From Setaria digitata (lineage: Eukaryota > Nematoda > Chromadorea > Rhabditida > Setariidae), in the NCBI GenBank assembly GCA_003640385.1, contig RCAB01000233.1, positions 33,308 to 97,307 on the forward strand: a DNA stretch of 64,000 nt, read 5' to 3'. Shown in pieces: positions 22,228 through 35,941 of this stretch. Each line of letters opens with the position of its first letter. The first letter of the stretch is position 1. Made by a program: the position numbers and the translations under genes. The notes under the pieces are model-generated. The model saw only the letters and a program-made list of their open reading frames with translations, had not been told where the DNA came from and did no database searches.

Positions 22228-24963
22228 ATGCTTCGTTTTATTGGTTTCTTCACGACGCTTCTTGCGCTATCATATTCAATTCCTGTTGATAACGGTGTTG
22301 AAGGTAATAATTTTTTTTTTAATTTTAGTTTCTTGAAAATTTTTATTAATATTTCTTAATTATTTATCATTTTTTTTTTGCGATTTCTTTCTTTTATGAT
22401 TAAATAACCAAAGTTTTAATTACAATCTTTTTCTTTTTATTGCCTAAATTTTGTGGAATATTTTTGAAATACAATTGAAAAAAAAAATTTAATTTATATA
22501 AATGTTTTTTTCTTTTTAAATTCTATTCCATAATTATTGCTACAGCATCATTATTTCTCTACGAAAAAAAAAATTTTAATTCATTTGTTTAGGTTTTCTT
22601 ATCGTTTCAAAATTTAGATTATCTTTTTTCTTTTCTTTTTTTTTTTGTATCAAAATAAAATTTAGAAGAAACAAGAATTTTATTTTAAAAATTTTTGAAT
22701 TATAATACGTATGATTTGTAGGTGAACCGGAAATTGAATGCGGACCAACATCGATAACCATCAATTTCAATACACGTAATGCATTCGAAGGACACGTTTA
22801 CGTGAAAGGTCTGTATGATCAGGAAGGATGTCGAAATGATGAAGGCGGACGCCAGGTTGCCGGAATATCACTTCCGTTTGATTCCTGTAATGTTGCTCGT
22901 ACACGATCGTTGAATCCTCGAGGTATTACAGTTTTCTTCTCATTTATAGCAATTTTTGATTCAAATGACAAAAAAGCAAAAAAAAAAGGGAGGAAGAAAA
23001 AAATAAAAAAGTGAATTTCAATATGTCACTAATTTGATAAAAGATTTAGATTTTCTGAATGTTTAAATGAAAAATTTAGCCTTTCATCAGTGATTGAATA
23101 TAAAAAATTCAACTTTATTAATGATTTAAGCAAACACTCTAATTCACTATTGTTTGAATGAAAAATTTAGCTTTTTTATTAATGAGATGAAAGAGATGAT
23201 TCAAATTTTGATAATTTCAAATTTATCAATAGTTGAAAATAAACAAGAAAAAAAAAGTAAACAATTATGTTGTTTTTTTTTTTTTGACTCAAATTATTAC
23301 AAATGAAAAAAAAAAAAAAAAACCTTAACAGGTATCTTTGTGACCACAACTGTCGTCATTTCGTTTCATCCACTATTTGTCACCAAAGTTGATCGAGCAT
23401 ATCGTGTACAATGCTTCTATATGGAAGCTGATAAAACAGTTAGCACTCAAATTGAGGTTTCCGAAATTACAACCGCTTTCCAAACTCAAATTGTTCCAAT
23501 GCCTGTTTGCCGATATGAGGTTTGCTCATTTTTCTTTTATTTAAATTTAAATTTGAAACTGAAGAAGCTACAATTTTCTCTCCTTTCCTTCATAAATTCA
23601 AATCTTTTGATTAATAAAAGAAAGGAAAGAAAAAAATTTATCATTTATTAATTTAATTGAAAAAAAAAAAAAAAAGAAAATAAATGAATGAAGAAAAAGT
23701 TTTTTTTTCGTTTTTTTTTTCGTTTCTTTTTTCAGATTCTTGATGGTGGACCAACCGGACAACCAGTTCAGTTTGCTACAATTGGCCAACCGGTTTATCA
23801 CAAATGGACATGTGATTCTGAAACCGTTGATACTTTCTGTGCAGTTGTTCATTCATGCTTCGTAGATGATGGCAACGGTGACACTGTAGAAATTCTGAAC
23901 TCTGATGGTTGTGCACTCGATAAATACCTGTTGAATAACTTGGAGTATCCTACAGGTAAGTGATATATCTCGAAGAAAAATTAATTAATGAATAGGATTA
24001 GAAAAAAAAAATGTTCTGCATTATTAACAACCATATTTTTCACCCATTTGTTAAATAAACGATGAACCGTTAAAAGAAATGATTTGTTTAGATTTAATTA
24101 AAAAAAAAAAAAAAAGAAGAAATAATCATCTTCATCGTTAACAAAATTAATCAATCTTTAACATTTAATTAATTTCACTTTTTCCTTTTTTAGACTTGAT
24201 GGCTGGTCAAGAAGCTCACGTTTACAAATATGCCGATCGATCGCAGCTGTTTTATCAGTGCCAAATCAGTATCACCATCAAGGAACCAAACAGTGAATGC
24301 GCTCGGCCACAATGCTCAGAGCCACAAGGATTCGGAGCTGTTAAAACCGGTGGTACCGGATCTAAGCCGGCAGCAGCTGCTCAATTACGTTTGCTCAAGA
24401 AGAGATCTGCTGAACCGGAAAATATCGTCGACGTACGAACTGACATTAACGCTCTTGAAATTAGCGAAGATGTATGCATTTCTATTCTTTTCTTTTTTCT
24501 CTTTACCTATTAATTAATTATAACTAATTTTTTTTTCATATTTTAATTTTCCTTATTCTTTTTTGGATTTTTGGGCGAGAAAAGGAAGCTAAAATTTGCA
24601 TGTTAGAATAAATAAGAGAGAAAAACAATAATAATAAAAATGTGGCACAAAAATTTGACTATTTAATTACTTATCCAAAATTTTCAGCTATATTATTCCT
24701 CTTCCTTCAAAATGAAATTTCACCAAATATGAAACTTTCTTTTTAAATTAAAGTTTTTCTTTCAGAATCAAGCCTTGCCAGTTGATTTACGCCATCGTGG
24801 ACGTCTTCATCATCTTGGACAACCAATGGTACTTGCTACTGTTCAAAATGGAATCTGTATGTCACCATTTGGCTTCTCAATCTTTATGGGTCTTAGCGTT
24901 GCACTGGTTGCTGCTGTTATTGTCACCATTTCATTTAAGTTACGCCCAGTTCAAAAAGCATGA
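22228..24963 (+). CDS. cut-1: CUT-1 cuticlin, ZP-domain cuticle protein
   Basis: Six exons: 22228-22303, 22722-22922, 23332-23519, 23736-23955, 24194-24471, 24766-24963; all phases agree, 386 residues. A signal peptide (MLRFIGFFTTLLALSYS) is followed by a ZP domain from about Cys32 to 270, with hallmark stretches such as EIECGPTSITINFNTRN, GCRNDEGGRQVAG, DRAYRVQCFYMEADKTVS, KWTCDSETVDTFCAVVHSC and DRSQLFYQCQISI. An Ala-rich linker precedes a basic cleavage site (LKKR, 296-299), and a C-terminal membrane segment lies near 356-378 (FGFSIFMGLSVALVAAVIV). Family knowledge: CUT-1 is a component of insoluble cuticlin beneath the alae, secreted as a membrane precursor and released by cleavage. The sequence is very close to the known nematode CUT-1 family. 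Introns are 249-418 bases. Confidence 0.95.
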
Positions 24964-27098
24964 AAATTTGTGAAAAGTTTGCATCAAAAAGCTAATTAAC
25001 TAATTAATTTTCCTAACTCCTTTTCCTCATCATTTCTTTCACACTTCTTCGGCCTATTCTTTTTTAATTTGCCTTTTTAAAAACTATTCATTGCTAAATT
25101 TCATAATTTTTATTATCAAAATAGCAAATGAATAATGAATGAGAGACAAAAAAGAAAAAGAAAAAGGAACAGTAGCAAAATAGTTTGTTTAATTTAATTA
25201 AATTTTATATCAAATATCATGCAAACAATAACTCATTAATTTCCATTATCATATAAATATAAATCGCTTAGTATAGTTTAAAACACTTTCATGCTGCTTA
25301 TTTATCAGTAGAAAATACAAAGTATTTAATCTAAGCTAATCTAATCAATTGATAATTGTTATTATCAGTATGTCGCTTCAAAAAACAGTCATATAATTTT
25401 TAACCATTTGTGAATGTGTCACAAATTGTACTTGTATTGCCCAGTTTTTATGGGCATTGATAAATATCTATTTTTGTAAGCAAATCATTTATTCGCATTA
25501 TTTGCAATTAGAAATAAATATTTTTTTCTTTCTTAATTCGTTTACACTGCTACTGTAATTTTTTGCATGCTACAAAGAAATATGTGAAATGATTAGATGA
25601 TTGAAATTGAAATTTGAACAACAAATTAGAAATTAAAAAACTATCGAAAATGACAATAAGTATGCGATAGGGATTCTGATTACAATCAGCATGATACGCA
25701 GTGTAGGATTGAAGAATTTTACTATCCTTTTATCATAAATTATCACTAATAAGAAATTATTCTTATCATAGTTCGTTGAGTAGTTCCACTAATTTGTATG
25801 AAGAAAATGACCAATGAACAGGTATAAAAGAGTTATTCTAGTCACAAAAAGTTCAAATGGAAAGAAATGAAAAAGAGAAAAAAATTACCAAATATTAGAC
25901 ATGTCAAAAATTTCCTTTACTGAACTCTTGGCTAGACTTCTCAAGATAACATTTATAATGAAACTAAAGATTTTGGATTATGTTTAAGTGAAATTTACTT
26001 GTAATTATTGACTAAAGGAAAATGCGAAGGCAAAGAACGAGAACAACTTCCTTAGAATTTCAAGTTTACTAGCCGATCTTATCAGTGCTAAGAGAAGGAA
26101 AGTTTAAAGTTTAGTAATAGAACGTTGAAGAATGTCAATTCATTGACTTCTATGATTTATACGCCTAGAAAGATGTGGCTTTTGAATGAATTTTACTTTC
26201 TTACATGAAAAACTTTTCTTCAAAATTAAAAATAAGAAAAATGAAACGAAATAAAAATTTAAATTCTGGAATTTTAAATTTTTTAAAACTACCAAGGTTT
26301 TCTCTCATTTGAAAAATATTTTGTGAATAAATCAAAACTGTTAGAGCGAGCTTTTATGACATCGTTCATTTAACAGTGCACATTCAAAATTATTCCTTTA
26401 GTTAATTTCATCAGTAAATTCTGAAGTTATCCCATGATCTACTTCATCAATAGATTCTGAAATTATCACTTCAGATGCTTTATGAAGAATACTCAAGACT
26501 CTGCAGCAACACACCTTCGTTCAGAAAGAGAAACGAAACTAAAAAAAAAAAAGGAAAAAATCAGCATTTTCCAAAGAGTTATTAAATTACTGGACCACAG
26601 TAATTATCACTGATTATTACTTGTTTAGCTTATTCCATGGATATCACAGATTCTGAAAGTATCAATCTTATCACTTCTTGTCCTTCATGTTTGTAAATTG
26701 AGAAAGGAACTGCAAAAAAAAAAAAAAAAAAAAAAGATTCAAACACATTGTATGCAAAATCTTCGCGGTAGAAGAAGAAATATTTAGAAAATTCACTGTA
26801 TCATGCTAAAATATCATATAAAATGATAATTATCAAGCGGTGGTTTGTTAGTTTGTTGTTGCTAAGAAACAGCAATTTTGGTATGGTAGATATAGAAGAA
26901 AATAAGCGTGGGGTATACAATTGTTTATTTTTAAAATTTTTTTAAAATTTGATAAAGTTAAATTTGAATATAGTCATAAATTTCGTTCGAATTTATTAAA
27001 TTTTTCAACTGTTTGTTAAAAAATTTATGGTTTTGTAAGTGGAAAAAAAAAATTAGCATTTTTTAAGGAATTATTGAATGACTCAACAACTAATTATT
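24964..27098. other. cut-1 3' region and intergenic
   Basis: No gene seen. An AATAAA at about 25513 could be a cut-1 polyadenylation signal, but others exist. Several TTATCAGT (GATA-like) octamers occur (for example near 25305, 25364 and 26081). A poly-A run of about 21 lies near 26715. Confidence 0.45.
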
Positions 27099-30000
27099 AT
27101 GCCCATCCGATTCGTGGCACTGTAATTTTTGTGAAAGTTATATTTCGTGAAGAATGTAAAAAGTTTGAGATTAATTAATTATTTTTTTTTTTTATTTTGC
27201 TTTAATTTGGAAAATTGATTTTACAGCAATAAATCAGTTGCTTTTTGCTTCCTTTTTTTTTTTTCTTCTTGATTGGTGACAAGTAAGTTTTCGATTATAT
27301 TTCGCGGAACATTTTACACTTCCTTCCGTTTACAATCGATCTACTTTGATTAAATATACGAATTTTAACAGGTTTATTTGTTGATTCAATTTTTAAAATT
27401 TTCAAGTTTTTTTTTTTTCAATGAATATAACAAAAAAAAGACAAAAAAAAAGAAACAAAAAAAAAAATCTTTGGTTTCATTTACATTTACATTGTCAGCA
27501 ATATTTTGTTTTTGTTTTTTGTTTTTTGTTTTTTAAGATTTACATTTTTCACGGCGTACGATAATCAACCGGCAACACCATATGTGATTTATGAAAAAAC
27601 TGATAAGTTTGTTTAATTTTGCATTTGTTAAAATTTCATTGAATTAAAACTTATCATTTATCATTGTTAACATTCATGAAATTAATTAATGTAAAGGGAA
27701 GTGAATGGAATGGATGAAATTGCAGACAAAAAGAATTTTTAACTGAAAGACAAATATTGATTGTCATGCGAATAAAATTCTTGAACAAAAAAAAAAAATG
27801 AATAAAATTAATGCAAAATTTCTGTCCTATGCATATTTTTAATTCACGGTTCAAAAATTTTTTTGCTGATAATAAAAAGAAAAAAAAAAAAAAAGATTAT
27901 TTTTCCTACTGATACTAGCTGAGATAGCACTGATAACGAACGACGAAATCTATTTTAGCATATTTCGTAAATTCACTAAAAGTTGATACTTTCGAATACG
28001 GATTTCAAATTGTGAATTTTTACTTTAACTTTTTTGCTAAAACACTGTGTGTACAGTTTGTTTTTCATTTTTACTTTTATTTTTGTCGTGTTATGCAATA
28101 AGAAAAATGTTTCAAAAGTGATAAAATTGAAGAAATTTTATTGAAATGAAAGAAAATTTTCGATAATAATTAAAGTCTTTTTTTTTTTCTGTATAATTCA
28201 TAATTCATCTAAAATTTAGTATTTTTGGATAGAAAAAAGGTCAATAATTGCAGAGGTGCAAGACTAACATTTGGTTTTGATTATGATCGCGAACCATTCA
28301 TATCACTGGATAGTAAGCATGCGTATGTTTTTTTTTTTTTAATCAAATGGCAGTAAATGAATTAAAATTAACTTCTTGTATAATTAATGTTTTAATAATA
28401 AGTTCTCAAAATAATTAACAAATTTCTCGTAGTTCAAAATAACTTCTGTAACAATAATACGTCTAAAAAAGAGGGAAAATGGCTCTTTTTTATGTTCATC
28501 TGAGCTGAGAGTATTATTTGTGTGATTATTGGTCAAAAACAACTTTTTTTTTTTAATCCCTATAAATTTAAATTTAATTTTATTTAGAAAGGTTTTTGGG
28601 ATTTCAATTAATTACCAGTTGATTTTTATCAGGAAAATGAAAGATTCAATTTCGAAAGATATCACTTCGATGCCACATGGTTTTTCATTTATCATTCTAT
28701 ACGGAAGCTGGAAAGTTAATCTTGTTTTCAATGGAAGGTTAAACAATTGTTAAATTTCCATCAATTTCTGAAATGATAAATAATATTTTATTGGAGAAGA
28801 ATTATAGCAAAAAGAATTCATTCAATTTGCAGAATTGCACGATATCATACCTTATCAATGTAAATGTTATCATTGTTTAAATAAATAATTACAATAAAAA
28901 ATGGTAATATATCTAATTTAAAAAATAAAAATCAACTTTCTCGTCAACTATGAATCATTGTTTAGGCTCTATTTTATCAATGGTGAAGAGAAAATGCTAA
29001 TGGATAGTAATTTTAATTCAACTAAACCACTAGCATACGTTTCCGGATGCAATCCAACAAAGCAACGGTATCATCCGGAATCATTTATGCCATAACACAG
29101 ATTAACTATTGAGGAGGAGTTTCATTTCATACTGAAAACTTTTCCAGCATAATCATTCGTCAAAGTATTTACGTGGATCCTTTCAACTGGGGAAGTTATC
29201 TCTGGATATCAAATATGCGAGCACTAGGATCAATTCAATCAGATAACACTGTAATCTGTTCTTTACGATATTTCCCTGCCGGCCAAGGATCGTATGTTTT
29301 TTTTTTTCCTTGCAAATTAAAAATTTTACTTTAGAAAACTATAAAATATTTCCGAAAATGAAATTGAATAGTAATTAAATAAATTAAACAATTTAAATTG
29401 TTCAGCATAATGAAATGAAATAACATCACTTTTCCGGAACCATTCGGTATACCGGAATGCATCAATAATTTTATAATTGAAAAAAATTTCTAGGCATAAT
29501 TACAAGTATAATAGATAATAAGTATAAGGTGTGTGACAGTTGTCTCATTAAAAAAAAAGGAATCATTTTCGCACATCGTCATACATTGACCAGTTATAAT
29601 ATTTAAAATCAATTTCTCAAATTATAATTGTAACTATGTGGCAGTTGCTACTGTAACATTAATATATGTTATATAATTAAATCAATTTATTAATTTTTGA
29701 TTTAAAAAAAAAAAGAAGAAAAAAAGCAGAAGAATCTAAACATTATTTTTGATAGATTCATGCTTGGAGCATATGGACAACGAACACGAGATCGTATTCC
29801 AACTCAACGTTCCTTCATGGGTCTGACGTTGAATCATGATAGGACACGTTTCTTTGATATTCTATCCAAGAAGAAGAAGCTGTTTCTAACATTATTTGGA
29901 GAATATGATGAAGAAAATCGTCATTTTTTTTTTTTTCTTAAACATTAAAAAACAAAAAACTAAATTTAAATTATTGAAATTTAAATTCAGCATAGCGACT

Positions 30001-31759
30001 GTGTGAAATTTTTTTTTAAGTAATTTAAATTTAAACGGTATAATTTTGCATTTAATTTGCCCGTTTTGATTTAATTACAAAAAGTTATTTTTTTTTTCTT
30101 TTATTGAAATAATTAATTAAATCATTAAGTTATAAAAAGTAATGAACTGAAAAAAGTGGATTATGCTAAATTTTATTTGTTAAATTTATTGATTTCGTTT
30201 TTCTTTCTCTTTTTTTTTTTTTTTGAATATTTCTACTTTCATTTTATTCTTTTTTTTTCTATTTAATTTTAGAATAATATTTGGGAAATCTTATCAAACA
30301 GATTGATTACTTTATCACTTTAGATATTTTATTGGATGAAACACAGGATGAATTTGATTTAAGCATTGCAATGACTCTTTACGACTCAACAATTAGGTAT
30401 CAAGTAACCGGAAGCTTCAATACGGTATAGTAATGCTATTATCATTAACTCGTCAAGAAACTTGCTATGTGTTATTAATTATTTAGTGGAAAAAATAAAT
30501 AAATTTGTTCCGTGACTAATAGATTATGTAACGAAATTACTTAATAGATCCCTAAACTGATGAAAATTTTCAAGACTTTTAGGTAAAGTCACCAAACAAA
30601 AAAAGAAAAAAAAAAAGGTTGAAAATTTTAAATTATTAATTGCCAAAGATAATTATTTTTGCTATTTTAGCACACTCGATTGCAAGTTATTAAAAATTTT
30701 TCAATTTCCATTTATTAAATATAAATTAACTTTTTCTTAATATGTCGTTTAGGTCTATCAAAGTGAATGTAGTAGCACACAAGAGGATATTTCAAATCTT
30801 TGCAAGCCTAATTTTGATGATTTTTATTTTGGCTGTTTACATGTTGGATATCACCTGAGTAAGAAATAATTAATTGTGCAGATTAATTAATATTATTTAG
30901 AAATTTCAGAGAAAAAAATTGCTGTTAATCACTGAATGAAATGATATCTTTGTAAGCTTTAAAATGAATAATTAAAAATTTAAAAAGGAAATTAATTTCA
31001 AAGTATTTGCACTTCTTTTTTTTTGTGAAAACTAAATAAACAGATATTTAATACCAAAACTGGATTAATTAGTTTATAGATTGACTTTAATAAACATCGT
31101 TAACTAATTCTTATTAATGAAATTATTAATTACAACTTAAATTTAAAAGAAGAACTCCCCATAATTCAGGATTTTTTTTTTTTTTAAATTGAAACTCAAA
31201 CATTTTAAGTTTCAGTTGAAAGTTTTTTTTTCTAATTTTTAAAAAATTTAAAATTTTTGTTAAATGAAATTTTAGCAGAAGAACGTGAAACGATACCGAA
31301 TCGAACAGCTAGCCGTTGTACGTTAGTTGGCCCAAGTCCATATCGAAGTATAATTGATCGAAGCCAGCGATTGATATATACATACGGATATTGGGGTTAT
31401 CCTTATCAATTATCAATTTTTTTTTTCTAGTGATTTTATCAATTCATTTTCAATAAAAACGTAGTCATATGGCTTTTATAGGTATTTTTGTCTTTTTTTC
31501 TCAACTCAAATTATTAAAATTTCATTTTTCATTGCTTCTATTTTTATTAAGCGAATAAAATTATTTGAAAAAAAAAAAAGAAAAAAAGTTTTTCTTTCTT
31601 TTTCAAATTTTGTTTAGAAAAAAATTTACAGAAGATGTAACACTTATGCGTATGCAAGATGAAGGAAATAGCACGCTGATAATTGATAATATCCAAATGA
31701 TCCCGTCATCAGAATCGGAAATTTTTGACACAACTACGGATGAGTTCGATTGGTTCTGA
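27099..31759 (+). CDS. Secreted orphan protein, 11 exons
   Basis: Exons: 27099-27121, 27538-27606, 28254-28322, 28633-28737, 28966-29067, 29148-29291, 29756-29919, 30324-30424, 30753-30858, 31276-31395, 31632-31759; phases agree throughout, 376 residues. The 23-base first exon and exon 2 together make a signal peptide (MPIRFVALFTFFTAYDN). The mature protein has six Cys (in VSGC, VICS, SEC, NLC, FGC, SRC), three N-glycosylation sequons (NST, NRT, NST) and no obvious membrane segment. Aromatic-rich stretches include GSWKVNLVFNGRLYFINGEE and NFDDFYFGCLHVGYHL; the end is DTTTDEFDWF. The first six introns are all phase 2, suggesting exon duplication or a regular fold. The weakest junctions are exon 7 (donor GTCATT) and exon 10 (an alternative stop at 31430 if not spliced). 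I do not recognise the family; extracellular location is inferred. Confidence 0.72.
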
Positions 31760-31926
31760 AAATATTGCCCGAAGATGTTAACTATTCTTATCCCTTCTAT
31801 TAATTGTTCATTTTAAAAAAGTTATTCGTTCTTTTTTAAAAAGTTTCTTTTAATTTTCCTCAATTTTAATTAACAATTATGTAGCTTTTCACCGCAGTAA
31901 TGCTCATAGTTTAGGAAGAGATTTTG

Positions 31927-31958
<32 letters not shown>

Positions 31959-33569
31959 TTGCTAAAATAACGTAAAAAAATTGTATTAACAAAAAACAAA
32001 AAAAACATTTAATGCATATGAATATTTCTAATTTTCGAAATTCCTTTTTTTTATTTACAAAAATTAGAAAATTCTAATGCAAAAATGAAGGCTTGGAAAT
32101 AAAATAATGATAATGAGGGAAAAAAGACTAAAATTAATTAAAAATATCGATTCATTGGAAAACAATGACTGAAATAATTAAAAGTAGTAATTCATTAGAA
32201 AAATGATTTATTGCTTAAAAGTTCAAAATTTTACTTCATTTCGTAATTTCTTTAAAAAAAAAAAAAACTTATCATTTGCTGAGCTAATCTTTCCAATAAA
32301 TACATTTAATACCATTTAAACATCTTCATTCACATTATATTTATCGTCTATGGAGTTTACAAATTTAAAATTATTCGATACAATTTATGAAAAAAATATT
32401 TTTATAAATTTTTTTTTTGCTAAACATATATTCTTTTATTTGAATTTAATAAATCAATTATGGATGCATTAATGAAATGGGTTAATTTAGAAGTTTACTT
32501 GAGATCGGGAACGCTTCAGTAGAACTAAATGAACTTGTCTTTTCCCGATGAGCAGTGAATGATCAGGAAAAGTTTTGATCCAAAGTAATCAGGGAAAACC
32601 ATAATCCGCAATGGATCAAGCAGATTTTAACCTCAAAATGATTAGGAAGAATTGCAATCTATCGGAATCGAAATTATCCGATAATTTCTTACTGTAAATT
32701 TCATTTCGTACCAAAAAAAAAAAAAAAAGAAAGCAAATTAGTTGCTATATTACTATAATTAGTTTCCAGAGACTGATCGATCTAGATGCATTGTTTTAAT
32801 GTTGAATATAATATAATTTAGTCCAAGGATTAATTGGACAGAATTTGGCGATCAATGAGAAATGAAATAGATTAAATTGCTAATTTTTGTGGTAAAACTC
32901 ATGCTTCTATCTGTTTGTGATAAATTTGTTTGCACTAAAAAATTTGCGTGCCAGAAAATTTTTGCATAAAAATCAAATTTTTTATTTTTATAAAAAGATA
33001 ATGCTGAACAAATTGAACAGTTCATTTCATTTTGTTTCATTCTACTAGAAGTATAATTTTAGTTCTTTCACTATGTCGATTCTTAATTCAATTTCTAGAA
33101 TGAATGTTTTGGGGTTAGAAATGAGTTATATTAGTAAATTTCGAGTTAAAGGTAGTTAATATCCATAAATTTCCTATTATAAATAAAAAAATAATGATAC
33201 TTGACACTTGAAAATTTTCATCAAAATAACAAACAATACGGTTTTTTTTTCTTCTTCATTACTGATACTGCTTTTATAACTTAAGAGACAATTTGAAAGT
33301 AGTTACTCTATTTTAATAGCTAATTATAGGTTGTAGAAACTAATTTATTAGCTGTTAATTACAGGCAGAGCAAAATTTCAATCAAAGTAACAAACGATTT
33401 GTTTATTTCTTTATTTATACTGGACTTAATATTGCTTTTAGAGCTTAAGGAATAATTATAGTGGATAATTATGAGCTATAGAAAGTAATTTATTAGCTGC
33501 TAATTATAGGTAATGCAAAGCAATCAAATGGGTAAGCAACTAATCGTTGTTTTTACAGGACAAATCAAA
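31760..33569. other. Intergenic with imperfect tandem repeats at the right end
   Basis: No gene seen. It contains A-runs (including one near 31930-31957). From about 33219 to 33550 there are two and a part copies of a degenerate unit of about 145-150 bases, directly upstream of the small membrane-protein gene. Confidence 0.5.
33219..33550. repeat. Imperfect tandem repeat upstream of membrane-protein gene
   Basis: Unit 1 (about 33219-33371) and unit 2 (about 33372-33516) share an AAAATTTCATCAAA-TAACAAAC start, a T-rich middle, AGAGCTTAAG/ACTTAAGAGACAAT, and a TTATTAGCTGTTAATTACAGG end. A partial third begins at 33517. Units are diverged, so they were not produced recently. Confidence 0.55.
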
Positions 33570-34503
<934 letters not shown>

Positions 34504-34888
34504 TTTTTTTATTACAATTTAAAAGGAAGAAAAAAAAAAGAGGAAAGAAGAAAGGAGGCTTCAAAGATTATTTCATTACATTATATGAAATTGGAATTGT
34601 TTATTAGTTGTTATCAAAAAGTTCGACTAAAAAAACTCTTTGATACAAGAATAAATTTCCCACAAGTGTATACAAATGTGATAAATTTTCTTAAATTTAT
34701 AACCGTTTTCATATTTTGATAAAAAAAAAAAACATTTGAAATAAGAAAAAATTTTTTTTTAAAAATTTATTTCATGTAATTTTGACGCAATATTTGATAT
34801 ACATTTCACTAATTGTTACATCAGTTTATTTTCTCTCTCTCTCTTTTTCTTTTCTCTCGATGATTTTTCGTAAATGGAATAACTATTT
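34504..34888. other. Convergent 3' gap between two genes
   Basis: About 385 bases between two stop codons facing each other; A/T runs only. It must hold both 3' UTRs. Confidence 0.6.
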
Positions 34889-35941
34889 TCAATTATGATT
34901 TATTTGTTTTTTATTACGAGCATACTGTTCTCCCTCAGCTTCATACGGCTTCTGTATTTGTTCACTGTAGCTACTGGTAGCTGCTTCATAGGGTTTCTGA
35001 ACTTCCGGTGCATTACTTGGAGCAACAGCCATTTTTGTCACACGACGCTTGATCATTTCATTATTTTTTTGCTTATCTGCAGCAAAAATGAATAAATATT
35101 ATAGTAATTAACATAATTAAAATTTTTCATTACTTCATAAAATTAATTAACATAGCCAGGATGCAATAGCTTTAAGGCAGAATAAATAAATATTATAAAT
35201 TATTTGTTATTGCTGTGAAAGTGCAATAAATTGGTTTTTTTTTTGTCAAGAAAAAGAAAGAAAAAATTTGCAATGGAAAAATTTTTTTAATGATATTTCA
35301 ATTAACTAGCCATTATTATCAGTTATTGATTTTGTAATTTTATCTCTTGATGGAGCAATTATCAGTGATGCCGAAACGGTTTCTGATATTACTTCCGGTG
35401 CTGACGCGTCTGATTCCGCTAGTGGTACTATCTGCAACTTTCCACGCAATAGCTGATCCACGGAAATAATAATGAAACGAGCTTTAATTAATTACAATAC
35501 TGAAAACTGTTAGACCGAAATTGATTCGTGAGCATCAGTAGTACTGGTTGAATCAACGGGTAGTGATGTGGCATCTGAAACCTCATGCGATTTCGTAACG
35601 CGATAAGCTGGAGGCTGCAACGGTATTGCATCACTGAATTTGGAATCTTCTCCTTCTGGTGCTGCCAGAAAGTTTCGTCTATTTTGCGTCATTGGAATCT
35701 GAAAAATTTCTAAGTTTCATTTTGTGATGATATATTGAAAATGGCAAAAGTTAAATTTAACTAGAAGCTATGTGGTAATAATTGAATTTAAATTGAAAAA
35801 AAAATGATATTTGATTGAAATAATTAATAAAATCTGAAAAATACATACGTAATGATATCCATGTAGCCAGTGAAAATCAGCAATATAGCTGGCCAAGCAA
35901 AACGGTAGCAGTTGGATAATTATCAACAATTGAGCAAACAT
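34889..35941 (-). CDS. Secreted low-complexity protein with KPYEA repeats
   Basis: Exons 35941-35849, 35698-35516, 35452-35311, 35076-34889; 201 residues if joined. A signal peptide starts MFAQLLIIIQLLPFCLASY. The mature part is hydrophilic, Ser/Ala/Glu/Pro-rich, with repeated short motifs: SDA, APEV (twice), and QKPYEA (twice, in VQKPYEAATSSYSEQ and IQKPYEAEGEQYARN). There are no Cys after the signal peptide. The first two introns are phase 0 with GT donors. The third needs a GC donor (G|GCTAGT at 35310) joined in phase 1 to acceptor CTGCAG; if this intron is not used, translation stops at TAG 35306-35308 (about 140 residues) and 34889-35076 is an exon of something else. Family not recognised; intrinsically disordered secreted or cuticular protein is inferred. 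Confidence 0.6.
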
